From NCBI RefSeq assembly GCF_033958435.1, contig NC_134158.1, positions 8,682,337 to 8,746,336 on the forward strand: DNA of 64,000 nt, read 5' to 3'. Under the pieces are notes generated by a model. The model saw only the letters and a program-made list of their open reading frames with translations. It did not search any database and had not been told where the DNA came from. Below, in pieces: positions 23,191 through 35,100 of the stretch; within the stretch, counting starts at the first letter, position 1, and each line of letters starts with the position of its first letter. This DNA comes from Carettochelys insculpta (Eukaryota; Chordata; Testudines; Carettochelyidae). The position numbers and the translations under genes were made by a program.

Positions 23191-24300
23191 TGTACGGGAT
23201 TGCGCTTTCTAGGGATTTTGGAGTGTTTTGGTTAATGGAAGAATAACTCAGTGCCCAGTTACGTCTCTCTAGTCAATTACTTCTCTGTGTTTCAAGATCT
23301 GTCTCCCCGAGTTCTCTGGGATTCTGTACACATTTGTCCCTAAGACAAATCTGGCGCAAATATTTCTTAACTCTTGCAAAACCAGCTTTCCCTAAGACTT
23401 CCCTTAATTCCATTGCAGAATATCCCACTTTTTGAGCCATGGTTTTCCCTGGATCAACCCAGTTGATCTCCCTAGGTTTGATTTGGGAAGAGCTTTTCCC
23501 ATCCACCTTCCTCACTGAGGACGGCCAGATAAGTCGATTGTAGATAAGTCTGTTCCAGCTGGAATTGTGGATCTAGGATCGACTTTCAGGTCAAGCGTAG
23601 ACCCATCCTCAGGCTGCATCTGTAAAAGCAACAAGGAGTCCCAAGGCACCTTTGAGACGAACAGATTTCTTAGAGCATAAGCTTTTATGGGTAAAACCCA
23701 CTTCATCAGATGCGTTGGAGCAGAAATTACAGAGGCAGGGGTATATCTAAGAATAACCAAAGAATACTTCTCAAATCAAGGACTCACTTGTAGAGATGTA
23801 TCTAGGGAGGAGAAAGAGACCCATATGTTCACAACAAGGGGGTTACGGTTTGGTTCAGTGGCTCAGCACCTCTCGAGCGTACAAATTGTTCCTGCTCTTG
23901 TGGTGCAGCTGAGAGCAGGTGGTGACCCATAACAGTCATTGAGCATTTGCTCAGCCAAGAGAAACACCAGGAGGGGCTGGCTTGGCTATAACTCCTTTAG
24001 GCAATGGATGGAGAGAGAAACATCCATTACCAGGGTTCCCTTTAATGTTTTCCATCCGGTGCAGAATAAGTTTTATTGTGTGCACTAAGATGTGTGGATG
24101 TGTACCACCAGTGGAAACACAGGCTGCTGGCTGCGGGTGTTCTGCTAAGCAGCTGGGCAGCATTAGAATCTCTCCTGAGCAGCTGCCAAGCGCTCAGCTT
24201 ACGGCGGTAAAATGAAGAGTCTCTGCTGTATTCCTGCCCACATCTTCTCTTAGCCACCAGCTACTGGAGAGGAAACTCCATCTTGGCCAGGAGGGTGCTC
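23190..24300. other. No gene recognised; repeat pieces
   Basis: Bases 23625-23720 match one arm of the foldback repeat (ACCCACTTCATCAGATGCGT). Bases 24030-24215 resemble a dispersed repeat also seen near 29790-29990. No gene. Confidence 0.4.
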
Positions 24301-26225
24301 AAGTGACCTACACCAGTGTTTCTCAGCCCGGGATATGAGTACTCTTGGGGGTACACCAAGGTCTTCCAGAGGGTACAGCACCTCAGCTAGAGATTTGCCT
24401 GGTTTTACAACAGGCTGCATAAAAACACCGGTCACATCAGAACAATTGAAAAGTTCACTCAGACATTGACTCGTTCCTACGGCTTCCTATGCCTGATGCT
24501 GAAACGTACATACGATATTTCTTTTCCAAGTCATTTATTTGATAATCAGACGGTAGAAAGTCAGCAAGTTTTCAGGAGTCTGGGATATATGTGCACGTTT
24601 TTCTAAGTCAGTCCTTTTTCAGTGAGGTGTAACTCAGCAGGATGCAAAATAACTCTGACTCCTGCAAAGGAGACAGCAATCTGGAAAGGTGGGAAGGCCT
24701 CAGATGACCTTAGGACCATGTTTCTCAGCCAGTGGGATGCATCTTGTTAGGGGTATGCGAGAGAAGTCTGGGGTTACTTATAATTTTTTTTGAAAAAGGG
24801 GTACTTTATAAAAAAAAAAAAAAAAAAAGGTTGAGAAACAATTACACCTCCCAGCTGGATGGATAAGTGAGCAAACGTCAGTGGGATTTGTCCTGCAGCT
24901 GCCAGAAGACAGCTGTCCTGTGGCTGTCTTGCTTGTACAGCACGCTGGCTTTTCCAAGTAAATTCAAAGGAAGGACACTGCAGTTCCCCTGAGGGCTGGA
25001 CAGGGAGTCGGAAACAGGCCAGGCCAATGGGTGAGCTGCTGTCAGGCCCTGCGTAGAAGTTTGCCTCCTCCGGGAACAGAGCAGGAATTTGCTGAAGCCA
25101 CAGAAACGCACGTGAAAAGTAGCTGGTTGGGGTTTTTTAATGGTTGGTATATAAAATATTTCCCTGAAGGAAGGCCCTATGAGCAGCTCACTCCTCCATT
25201 GCCGATAAAAGCTGCTGTAGACTGGGCTGCCCCTAGGGGAGTCTGTGGAAACCTCCCCACCACAGGCCACACCCCTAGGGAGGCCTGGGATAACCTCTCC
25301 GCTGCAGGCCTTCCACGTGCCCCCCACTCCACCCCTTTCCCCCCAAGTCCTGCCTTTGCTCTACCCCACCTGCTCTCATTTGAATCTCTTCCCCCAAGTG
25401 GCATGAGCCTGGGAATTACTGAGGGACAGAGTGTGGGATGGCAGCAGGGGTTGCCCCTGCAATGGACCCAGCAGGTTGCTTCAGAGCCCAGCCCTTAGCC
25501 CTTGTGCTCTGCTTTGTTGTGGTGGCAGGACGCAAAGCGTTGTGGGGCAGAGGCCCGCTGCTTGTAGCCAGGCTGGCGAAGCAGAGCGCATCAGGCTGGG
25601 AGCGGGCAGCAGAGTGGAGGAAGGGTCAAGGGTGGGATGGGGGGCTCAGGGTAGGTGTGGGGTGCTGGAATCGGGGCATAAGACAGGGACAGATGGAGGA
25701 CTCAGGTCAAGTGGTGCAGGAGTCGGATTGGGGGGCAGGGTCTTGGGGCAGGTGTGTTAGGGATCCCTATGCACCAAGCGGTGCTTGCAAAAGTAAGAGG
25801 GGGTGTGTGTGTGTGAGAGAGAGAGAGACAGGGCAGTGGTTTCAGCAGAGTAACTGAGCATATTCAAGAACAACAAGAAGTCCTCGGGCACCTTATAGAC
25901 TAAGCTATTTTGGAGCATCAGCTTACAAAGGCAGTTTCTCTGCGCTGGGTGCTAATAGCTCCCATTAGACTCTGACAAAGGCTCACATCCCGTCTGATCT
26001 GACTTGTTTTTCCCTCTTTTCATAAGTGCTGTTGACACTGGGCCATTTCCACCTTGCTGAATAGACCTTGTCAGCTCTGTCCCTCACTCTTCCTGGGACC
26101 CCACTCTTTAAATACCCCTCTGAAACCGCCCCCACACTCATGCATCTGATGCAGCGGGTCTTTGCCCACGAAAGCTGATGCTCCAGAATATCTGTTAGTC
26201 TCTAAGGTGCCACAGGACTGCTTGT
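24300..26225. other. No gene recognised; repeats and simple tracts
   Basis: There is an A tract at about 24811-24830 and a GT then GA dinucleotide tract at about 25803-25828. Foldback-repeat arms lie near 25870-25930 and 26135-26230. Open frames of 110-155 codons at 25031-25857 lack domains. Confidence 0.4.
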
Positions 26226-26600
26226 TGCACATATTCAGACAAACTGAAGGGCACTGGGAAGGGCGTCACCAGACTTACTGAGCATGCTCAGGTGAAGTGA
26301 TCGGGCCCTGGGAAGGGCAGTGGCTTCACCAGAGTTACTGAGCATGCTCAGATAAACTTGACTGGGGCCCTGGGAAGGGCAGTGGCTTCACCAGAGTTAC
26401 TGCGCATGCTCATCGGAATTGACCGGGCCCTGGGAAGGGCAGGGGCTTCACTAGAGTTACTGAGCATGCTCAGATAAACGACCGGGGGGGCCCTGGGAAG
26501 GGCAGTGGCTTCATCAGAGTTACTACGCATGCTCGGAGGAATTGACCGGGTCCTGGGAAGGGCAGGGGCTTCACTAGCGTTACTGCGCATGTCCAGTAAT
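26226..26600. repeat. Tandem repeat, six 60-63 bp units with a 12-bp palindrome
   Basis: GCATGCTC (GCATGTCC in the last unit) recurs at 26282, 26342, 26404, 26464, 26527 and 26587, spacing 60-63 bp. The consensus unit includes CCCTGGGAAGGGCAGTGGCT, CACCAGAGTTACTGAGCATG and, in the intact copies, the perfect palindrome TGAGCATGCTCA. The array ends directly at the GC-rich block that I take as a first exon. Confidence 0.75.
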
Positions 26601-26734
26601 TGGAGCGGCCGCAGCCCTTCCCCTTCCGTTACTTTCTGTATCGTTTCTGCTTCTCGAGCGTTGGTGCCCCTCGGGGCTCCCGCCGCCGGCCGGGCAGAGG
26701 GGGAAGGGCCCCGGGAGCGTCCGGAGGAGCAGAG
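26600..26734 (+). promoter_or_regulatory. Candidate non-coding first exon/promoter of butyrophilin-like gene 2
   Basis: A short CpG-rich block (GGAGCGGCCGCAGCCC, CCGCCGGCCGGGCAGAGG) ending in GGAGCAGAG|GTGAGG at 26734/26735, a strong donor. The next in-frame gene part on this strand is the leader exon at 29013. A further possible mini-exon is 27587-27605 (TCTCACAG|CCGTGG to TTTG|GTGAGT). Without transcript data the link is a guess. Confidence 0.45.
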
Positions 26735-27345
26735 GTGAGGTGAGGCGGGGCCGGGGCAGGTGGGGAGGGGGAGGGGCAGGTGATGGGGGAGGGGCTCGGG
26801 GTGATGGGGCTGGGGGAAGGGCAGATGGGGCGGAGGTGATGGGGGGCTGGGGCGGGGCAGGTGGAGTAGGGGTGTGATGGGGCAGGTGGAGGGGGACGGG
26901 GGTGATGGGGGGCTGGGGCGGGGCTGGTGGAGGGCGGTGGGGTGGTGGGGGGCTGGGGCGGGGCAGGTGGAGTAGGGGTGTGATGGGGCTGGTGGAGGGG
27001 GTGGGGGGCTGGGGGCGGGGCAGGTGGAGTAGGGGTGTGATGGGGCAGGTGGAGGGGGGCGGGGGTGATGGCGGGGCTGCGGCGGGGCAGGTGGTGTAGG
27101 GGTGTGATGGGGCTGGTAGAGGTGAAGGGGGTGGGGGTGATGAGAGGCTGGGGGCGGGGCAGGTGGAGTAGGGGTGTGATGGGGGGCTGGGGGTGGGGCA
27201 GGTGGAGTAGGGGTGTGATGGGGCTGGTGGAGGCAGAGGGGGTGGGGGTGATGAGAGGCCGGGGGGAAGGGTGGGTGGAGTAGGGGTGTGATGGGGCTGG
27301 TGGAGGTGGAGGGGGGTGGGGGTGATGGGGGAGTGGGGGAGGGGA
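26735..27345. repeat. G-rich minisatellite
   Basis: Many degenerate copies of GGGGCAGGTGGAGTAGGGGT and GTGATGGGGCTGGTGGAGG type units. The opposite strand is proline-codon rich and open for nearly 400 codons, an artefact of the repeat. If the first exon call is right, the array sits at the start of intron 1. Confidence 0.8.
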
Positions 27346-27349
27346 AGAA

Positions 27350-29012
27350 ATGACCTGGGAGGCAGAACTGCCAGGGGTAGGTTTGGGTTGAGGGCTGGGG
27401 CCGGGTTAATTGTGGGGCGGGGTTGTGGGGGGGGCAAAAACTTACCTCCCTGGCTACAGGTGGGCCCTGGGGGCAGGTATCTAATTGCCACGCACACGGG
27501 GGGCTGGCACTGTGTGGCAGGGGGCAGTCCAGACACCCCGCCACCCCCCAACCTCCAGCGTAATCTTATTTCCTGTCTCTCACAGCCGTGGATGGGGCTG
27601 GTTTGGTGAGTCCTGAAACGGGGGCGGGTTGGGGGTTGGCTCATTATTTTTCAATCCTGGAAGTGGCCAATAAGTTCCCAATTTGTGGAAGTCTTTGGAG
27701 CAGGGGCTGCACCCACTGGTCCCGGCCAGCCCAACATTTCAGTCCAGGAAAGGATTTGCTGGCTTTTTGCTCAGATTGTAGTGGCTCCTGCCCTAAGCTC
27801 TAGAGGTCCCGGGTTTGAGTCCACCTGTGGGTGGTGGCACCTTCACCATTGCATTGGGAATGCTTTGAGAGGCAATGGCTCTTGGTGTAATGTTTGTGCA
27901 GGGGACAGGGCTTGTTCCTGAGCTTAGGGCCGTGATAGGGCAGAGGGAATTGGAGAACTGCCTGTAGCTGGGCTGCCTGAGTGGAAAGGGGCTGTTTGCT
28001 GGGAAGAAGTGCTGGGAGCCCAGCGGAGAGGTCAGAAGGGAGGAGGCGGGGGGGAACGCTATTTTAAAACAGCTGTTACGGATGTTCACTGGCAGGGCTG
28101 GATGTGCAGACAGCCTGTTCTATCGGTAGCGAACACACATCCAACTTTCCGTCTGATCCCAACAGCAACACGCCCCAGGTTAACAGGAGCTCTTCCCTCT
28201 CCTTGTTCTGCCTGGTCCCAGGCGGGGCTCTGGGGGGGAATTCCCCCAGATTCAGTGTGTTGCTTCCCAGAGACAGCCCTGGGTTATAGCTAGAGATCGG
28301 TGGCCTTTACTTCAGATGTCCCCAGACTGTGGGACATCAACTGAGGACTGACCAAACACTGGGAGCAGCTGGCCAATTACAAAAGCCGTTTAGACCCACC
28401 TTTGCAGCCCCCCACTCATGCATCTGATGAAGTGGATCTTTGCTTGCAAAAGCTGATGCTCCAAAATATCCGTTAGTCTATAAGTTGCCACAGGACAATA
28501 CACTGAAATCCCCAGCTGTGCAGGGCTGCAGGGAGGGAGCTTGTCTCTGCTTGAAATCTACAACTGAGTACTCCTCCCCTGGGGTCAGGGGGCCTCTGGG
28601 TCTGTGTTAGTGGCTCGGGCAGAGTATGTGCAGCTCCTGCCTCTTTTTGCACCACGCCCATCCTGTAACTGTTCTCCCGGTGGTTAGAGCTGGCCTGGCC
28701 TGACATGGAGCTCCCTCAGCCAGCGAGGCCGTTCCACGTCGGAGAGATAATCCGTGGAAGGTGGGGGAAAGATCCTGGCCCGCTAACTCCTGCTTTACGG
28801 CACGTTGTGCTCTTAAGGTTCCTTGCGAAGTAATTGTGGGGAGGTTTGCCGTTCCTGATAGCACGAAACAAAGTAATGAGGGCCTTTGACTCAGGATGTC
28901 CTTAGCAGTGTGTCCGTGAGCTGCGTGTGCGCTGCCCGATGTTGAGCTGGTTACCAGGTGGTCTTTGGTATTCTCTCCCTGTGCTTATTTTTTCCCCTTT
29001 TGTCTTCCTCAG
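27350..29012. other. Putative intron 1 of butyrophilin-like gene 2
   Basis: Around 27765-27840 there is a tRNA-like SINE remnant (GGTCCCGGGTTTGAGTCCAC, resembling a B box). Bases 28410-28500 carry a foldback-repeat arm. No coding exon is evident before the leader exon. Confidence 0.4.
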
Positions 29013-29124
29013 GTTACAATGACAGCGAAATCATTGCCTGTCTCCCGCTGCTCCGCAGCGAGCACCTCCCTGTCTGGTTTCATTCTTTTCTTCGTTAATG
29101 TACCGATTGTTAAGTTGGATTCAG
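29013..29124 (+). CDS. Butyrophilin-like gene 2, leader exon
   Basis: The acceptor is TTCCTCAG and the ATG is at 29019. The exon encodes MTAKSLPVSRCSAAS, then a hydrophobic core (LSGFILFFVNVPIV), then a phase 1 donor G|GTAGGC. The hydrophobic core is rather far from the N-terminus for a classical signal peptide, but exon position, phase and conservation with 7874-7764 support the call. Confidence 0.78.
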
Positions 29125-32100
29125 GTAGGCAGCACCACTCGTTACGTAAAAACATAAGAATGCCCATTCCTGGGTCTGACCAAAGGTCCATCTCGCCCAG
29201 CATCCCGTCTGCCAACAGTGCCCAGTGCCCCAGAGGGGGTGGACCAAAGACAATGATCAAGCCACTTGCCTCCTGCCATCCATCTCCAGCCTCTGACAAA
29301 CAGAGGCCAGGGACACCATTCCTACCCCCCGGCTAACAGCCTTTTATGGACCTAATGCCCATGAATTGATCTCGCTCTTCTTTGAGCTCTCTTATAGTCC
29401 TGACCTTCACGGCCTCCTCTGGCGAGGAGTTCCACAGGTTGTCTGTGTGCTACATGAAAGAGAGCTTTCTTTTATTAGTTATAGACCTGCAACCCATTAG
29501 TTTCATTTGGTGTCCTCTAGTTCTTCTCTTATGGGAGCAAGTCAATAACTTTTCTTTATTCACCCTCTCCACACAACTCATGGTTTTACAGACCTCCACC
29601 ATATTCCTCCCTCAGCCGCCTCTTCTAAACTGAAAAGTCCCAGTCTCTTTAACCTCTCCTCATATGGGACCCGTCCCAAACCCCTCATCATTTCAGTTGC
29701 CCTTTTCTGAACCTTGGGTTTCCCCCACCCTGCTCTTACTTGTCTTATCCATTTGTCTTTTCTTTTGCTTAGTGCTTAAGGCACATATACAATTATTCAG
29801 TAACGCAGTAAGCTGAACTCTTGGGCGGCTGCCCAGGAGAGATTCAGGTGCCACCCAGCTATTTAGCAGAGCAGTCGCAGGTGGCAGCAAGTGTTTCTAT
29901 AGGTGGTGCACATCATCACATTTCTTGGTGCACGTAACAAAATTTATTCTGCCCTGAAGGGAAGAACTTAGAGGGAATCCTGATTACAAGTGTCAGAAAG
30001 TGATATCACTCTATCCTAGTTATTTTTACCACGTGATGACAGCTTAGAAGACGTCCTATACAAAAATACGTCAAGGTGGAGATAAAGCCGCTTGAAAAGA
30101 GCAGTGATTCTTTCATCTCATAATGGGGGACTTCAGAACCTCAAAGTTCAGGGAAAAAGGAATTGTTCTGTTGAGGGCCATCTGCGTACTCCTATAAAGC
30201 CTGGCAGCCTGACAATTAAAAAAAAAATGCCCACAATACAAAAGAACAAGAAACAAATTGTTACGGTGCTGCTTCATGGTCTCACCCAATCTTATGCTAC
30301 TGTTTTGTATGGCACCTGGAATGGCGGTATGTGAAATTAGTCAGCAACTCCGTAACGATAGTTGGGGAAGAAACTGGGTGGTGGTGTTTGGATCCTACAA
30401 AACAGTCCTGCTTGTCGAAGAAGACTAAGAAACACCGACTGGGCCGTTAGATCCTGGGATGTGCCTATAGCTCTCTGCAGAGGGTCAAGAAAATTATATC
30501 TATTCAGATAGGAGGAGTAATCCAGGCTCTAGGGCATTAAATTACAGACCAAGATTATGCCAGGTTTTCTACCCTGTGGATGACTTAAAAGTGAACAAAT
30601 TTCTGCGAGAAAGAACGGCCGGCTTTTCTCTAACCCATCAGGCACACGTCCCCTGCAAATGCAGCAACTGGGAACGGAGAATCACAATCAGTCAAGCACA
30701 GGACATTGGAATTAAAGCAAGGAAAGTCCCTAGACCCCCACATGGTACAGGGATAGTCCAGCAGAGGGATATATTTGCTAAGCCAGTCTCATGGTCTCTC
30801 TCTGTCCAGTTGGAAAGTGACACTAGTGATATCAAGCTGACAAATCATTCATGCCCCTCTGGAATGTGGTCAGCACAACGAGGGGAGGAGAGTGGAAATA
30901 GGGGGAAATATATGTAGATGGACGTCCACTGCTCCAGCATCGCCTGCTGCTGTCTCGTGAGTGCAGCGACTACGTAAGTTGAGGACTACATGCATTGTAT
31001 TCACCACCAGTTCCTGTGCGCCTGCTGAGTTTGCTGTCTCCTCAGTGCAGTCCAGTGACCACAAACCAAGCATGGATCTAAGTTCGAGAGAAAGTCTACT
31101 AGTATTTTAATATGGTGGTTTCAAAATGTGACGTTCAGTGCTGTCAGTTCCGAGTGGCTCCTCCCACCTCCATTTTTCCTTCCGTCTCTGCGGAAAAGGC
31201 GTGATGCAAAGAAAGGAGATTGTAAGGACAGGTCATTTTAGGGGCAGGTTAGAGTAGGAAACGCCTGGTGAGAACGAGCACAAATGAGAGCCGGGCCCTG
31301 AAAAGCTGTTGGCATATCCAAAGTGTTACGACTGTGTGTGTAGGTTTCGGAAAGGACTGAAAATTCAGCTCAGAACCGAACCCGTGCTGGGAATAATGAG
31401 GCCAGTTCTGATCACGTGACTGGTTTTGCATCTGTCTTTTTTTTATTGCTTGTCTTTAAATGCTCCATTTCATTTAAAGTTGATTTTGCTTTTTTTGTGG
31501 TGTGTTTCACAGCCCAGTTCATAGTCGGATCAGGTCAACCTGTCACCGCCAATGTGGGTGAGGACGCTGTGTTACCCTGTCACCTCTCCCCGCCGATGAG
31601 CGCTGAGGACATGGAGGTGAGATGGTTCCGCTCCGAGTTCTCCTCCCCTGTGCATCTCTACCGCTATGGACAGGATCAGTTTGACCAGCAGATGCCAGAA
31701 TACAGAGGAAGGACGGAATTTCTCAAAGACAAGATCCGAGAGGGCCGAGTCGCCTTGAGGATACGTAACATCCGAATTGCCGATGAGGGACAATACAGGT
31801 GTTTTTTTCATTCAAGTTCCTCTTACGGAGATGCCCCATTGGAACTTAGAGTAACAGGTCAGTAGCTCGTGATCGTATATCCTTTCGTGATACTGCTCAT
31901 TCTCTTTTTTCGTCCGCAGTTCAGTACTCAGGACTCGGGAAGTTTTTGGCATGTGTGCTTCTGAATTTAAGGTGTCTTCCTGCTCTTTTTTTCTGAGAGA
32001 GGAAGAGGTTGATTCCCCCAGGGTGGCTATCCACTAGGGATGTTAATGTAGAACCGATTCCGGTTAACCACTTGGGTCTGGAGCCGCCACTGCGGGTAGA

Positions 32101-35100
32101 GGATTGTGCCAGCACTGGGGGGCTGAAACACAGCACAATCTGAACTCACAACAATTTTATCCGACTGTCCTCCAGCTCTAGGCTCTGCGCCTCTCATTGC
32201 TGTGGAGGGTTACCAGGATGGAGGGATCCGAGTGGTGTGCCGATCCAGCGGCTGGTACCCAGAGCCGCAGGTTTTCTGGCGAGATCTGACCAGACGACAG
32301 GTAACGTTGCAGTCAGAAAGCACATCCCGAAGGGAGCAAGGCCTCTTTGAAACAGAAGCATCGATATTCGTAACAAAAATGGCAAACCTCTCCTGTTCTG
32401 TTCGGGACCCTCTACTCCAGCAGGAAAAGGAATCAAGAATTTATATAGCAGGTTAGTAATTGTCCAGCCCATACCGTAACCATCCATGCTGACAGGGGGT
32501 TCTGGGGTCCCCAAGCTCTGCACCCCATCCGCAGGCAGGAGTGACTCTCGCTCAGCAGGTAGAATGAGAAGTTTATTAGGCGACGGGCACAGCTCAGTGC
32601 AGAGGTGTCAGTACAGCCGGCAGAGACAGTCATTCCAACCCCTCTTGGGGAGAGGAGCCCGAGGGGTGCCCCTCTGGGGTGTAGCTTCCTCCTTCGCCAG
32701 GCTGGCTGCCTTCCCACTCTCCCCCCAGCTCCTAACTGCCGTCTCCAGTTCAAAACCCAGCTCGGCTCCTCCCTGCTCTTTGTTCGGCTCAGAGATGTTA
32801 CCTGCCAGCTTAGGTTACAGCCGTGGGGGTCATCCTTAGCCGCTGGGAGCTGCTCCGCCTGTCACATACACAGCCAGCCTGACTCTCATACACACACGCA
32901 CGCACGCATGCACCTGCAAGGGGTTAACAAAGTTCAAATATGTCTATACCAATGACAGCTACTTCAGGAACTGCCAGTGAGCAGTAAGTTGTATGCAAAC
33001 GAATAGTGATTAAATGGTAGCTCAGTATTCCATCGTTCTCCTGCTATAATCAAGAATATGAAATATCCCCTCACCCAGTCCAGAATAAACTTACGCTCTG
33101 ACATGACCCCTGAGCAGCCTGCCCCTAAAAGAGCGATATTTATCTCATGTTCTACAAATGTTTGATATTTTTTTTTAAACCATATTGTTGGCAGAGGGGA
33201 AAGGCCAGACTGTAAAAGGGTTCTGAGAAGTAGATAAATTCACAGAGAACAGGTCCATCAAGGGCTGTTGGTGGGGATGGGCAAGGATGGTGTTTGTAGC
33301 CCAGGGGTCAGCAACCCCTGGCACCGGTGCCGAAAGCAGCACGCGAGCCCGTTTCCATCATCACCCAAGGGGGGGGAGCTCAGCCCCACCCCTTCTGCCC
33401 CATGCAGCAGGGAGCTTGCTCAAAGCCAGGCTGCCTGTGGGTTAACAAAAGACCAGCCAATGCTACCAACCCCCACGGTAAAGCTCTGCATCTCCATTTA
33501 TTGCTGAAGCTGATGTAAGTAGGACCATTAGTGACTTTAAAAAGTATCATCAGTACGCAGAGGTGTAAAGGGCAGATTTCAACACTCCACCTCAGAACGG
33601 TTGCTGGACCCCTGTTTTAGCCGCCTCCTTTCCTCTGGTGTTGACTGCTGTCAGAAGACGGGAGACTGGAATAGATGGTCCAACCCGGTCTGGCAGGTGT
33701 GATGTTTTCCGGCAGCTTTTATTTTGTGGGTTGTCAAAAACTGTTCACTTGAACTCTTATTTCATGGGATATCACGGCAGTGAATCCAGCCAGGCCCACC
33801 TAGTGGGATATCCCAACTCTCACTGTTTGAATGATCTTGGATAGAACCATTTTAAGTCACAGAGACATAGCCATGTTAGTCTATGTACTATCAATACAAA
33901 AAAGCAGTCCAGTAGCACGTTAAAGACTAACAAAATAATTTATTAGGTGGTGAGCTTTCGTGGGACAGACCCACTTCTGGGTCACCACCTAATAAATTAT
34001 TTTGTTAGTCTTTAAAGTGCTACTGGGCTGCCTTTTTTTTTTCCCCATTTTAAGTCAGTTTCTGCTCACCTGTACAGTGGAAGTGGGTCATTTCTGACCC
34101 CTCATCTCACCCACATTCTGCTGGAGATGTACATATTTGTAATAAAATCCATTTGACTTTTGTCCTTGCTTCTAAAATTTCTTTCTTTCCCTCTCCCATC
34201 CAGAGCCTTTTTTCCCAAAGTCCAATCCTGGGATCCCTATTCTGGTTGTCATCCTGGTTATTGTGATTATCCTTGTTTGCGTCTCAGTTTATTACTTTAC
34301 AACAAAAGGTAATTCCTTAAATAAGGAAATTCACTATAAAGAGACTTTCTCCTATTCGTAAGAATGTGTTATAATGTGTTGGGGTGATGGTGACGGCTCT
34401 ATAGGTAAAGGTGTTGCTTTATTTTCAAATTATTGCAAAGTCAGAGTTTGTTTCCCTCTCTAAACTCCCCAGCCAGAGAGATCCACACAAAAATTATTAT
34501 CCTAGACCTGAGGTTGCCAAATTTGAAGTGATTTTTACCCTTACTTAAGAGCAGATTAAAATGTACTTTGTTGGACTTCCCAGACGAGATCTAGCACACA
34601 GGTGTAAAGTAAAAATGTGCACCACCGATAAAGCTTAGTGACCCAAATCCTCCCTGATTGGAATTCCCTCTCTTTGTATAATGACTTGAGAGTCTGTTCT
34701 GACTTCCGAATTAGCCCTGGCTTTCATTCAGAGGTTGCTCCTAACTCCATCATCCCTTCACACATTGCTGTTTTCTAACCCCGACTTGCTTGCTCAACTG
34801 AGGGCGTGGGTTAGCCCAGAGCAAGGGCTGTGTTTTAACTCGGGCTACGTCTACACTAGGCGGAGCAAGTCACCTGCAGATATGCAAATCTAGCTATGGC
34901 AGTAGTGTAGCTAAAATTGATGTATCTGTGCTTGGCTAACTTGGCCTTACCTGCTGGGGAAGGTTGGCAGGAGAGTTTCTCCCATCACCTTCCCTTACTC
35001 CTCGAATCTCACGAGTACAGGGGTTGACTGCAATCCCTGAAAGGTCAATTTCATGCGTCCTTACTAGAACCCTGCAAGATAGATCCAGAGTGGGTCAGTC

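Noticed and set aside
27587..27605. Short coding exon starting ATGGGGCTGG
   Set aside because: Splice signals on both sides are plausible, but it would add a start codon out of phase with the leader exon. Kept only as a possible 5' UTR mini-exon.
26348..27644. Overlapping minus-strand proline-rich open frames of 354 and 398 codons
   Set aside because: They are the reverse reading of the G-rich minisatellite and the upstream 60-bp repeat. No start context, splice support or domain.
31416..31512. Alternative hydrophobic leader reading straight into the IgV exon
   Set aside because: It begins with GTG, not ATG, and the TTTCACAG acceptor matches the paralogue. The separate leader exon at 29013-29124 fits in phase.
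32480..32935. Endogenous retrovirus with genes
   Set aside because: At most a solo LTR-like piece. No gag, pol or env reading frames are visible nearby.
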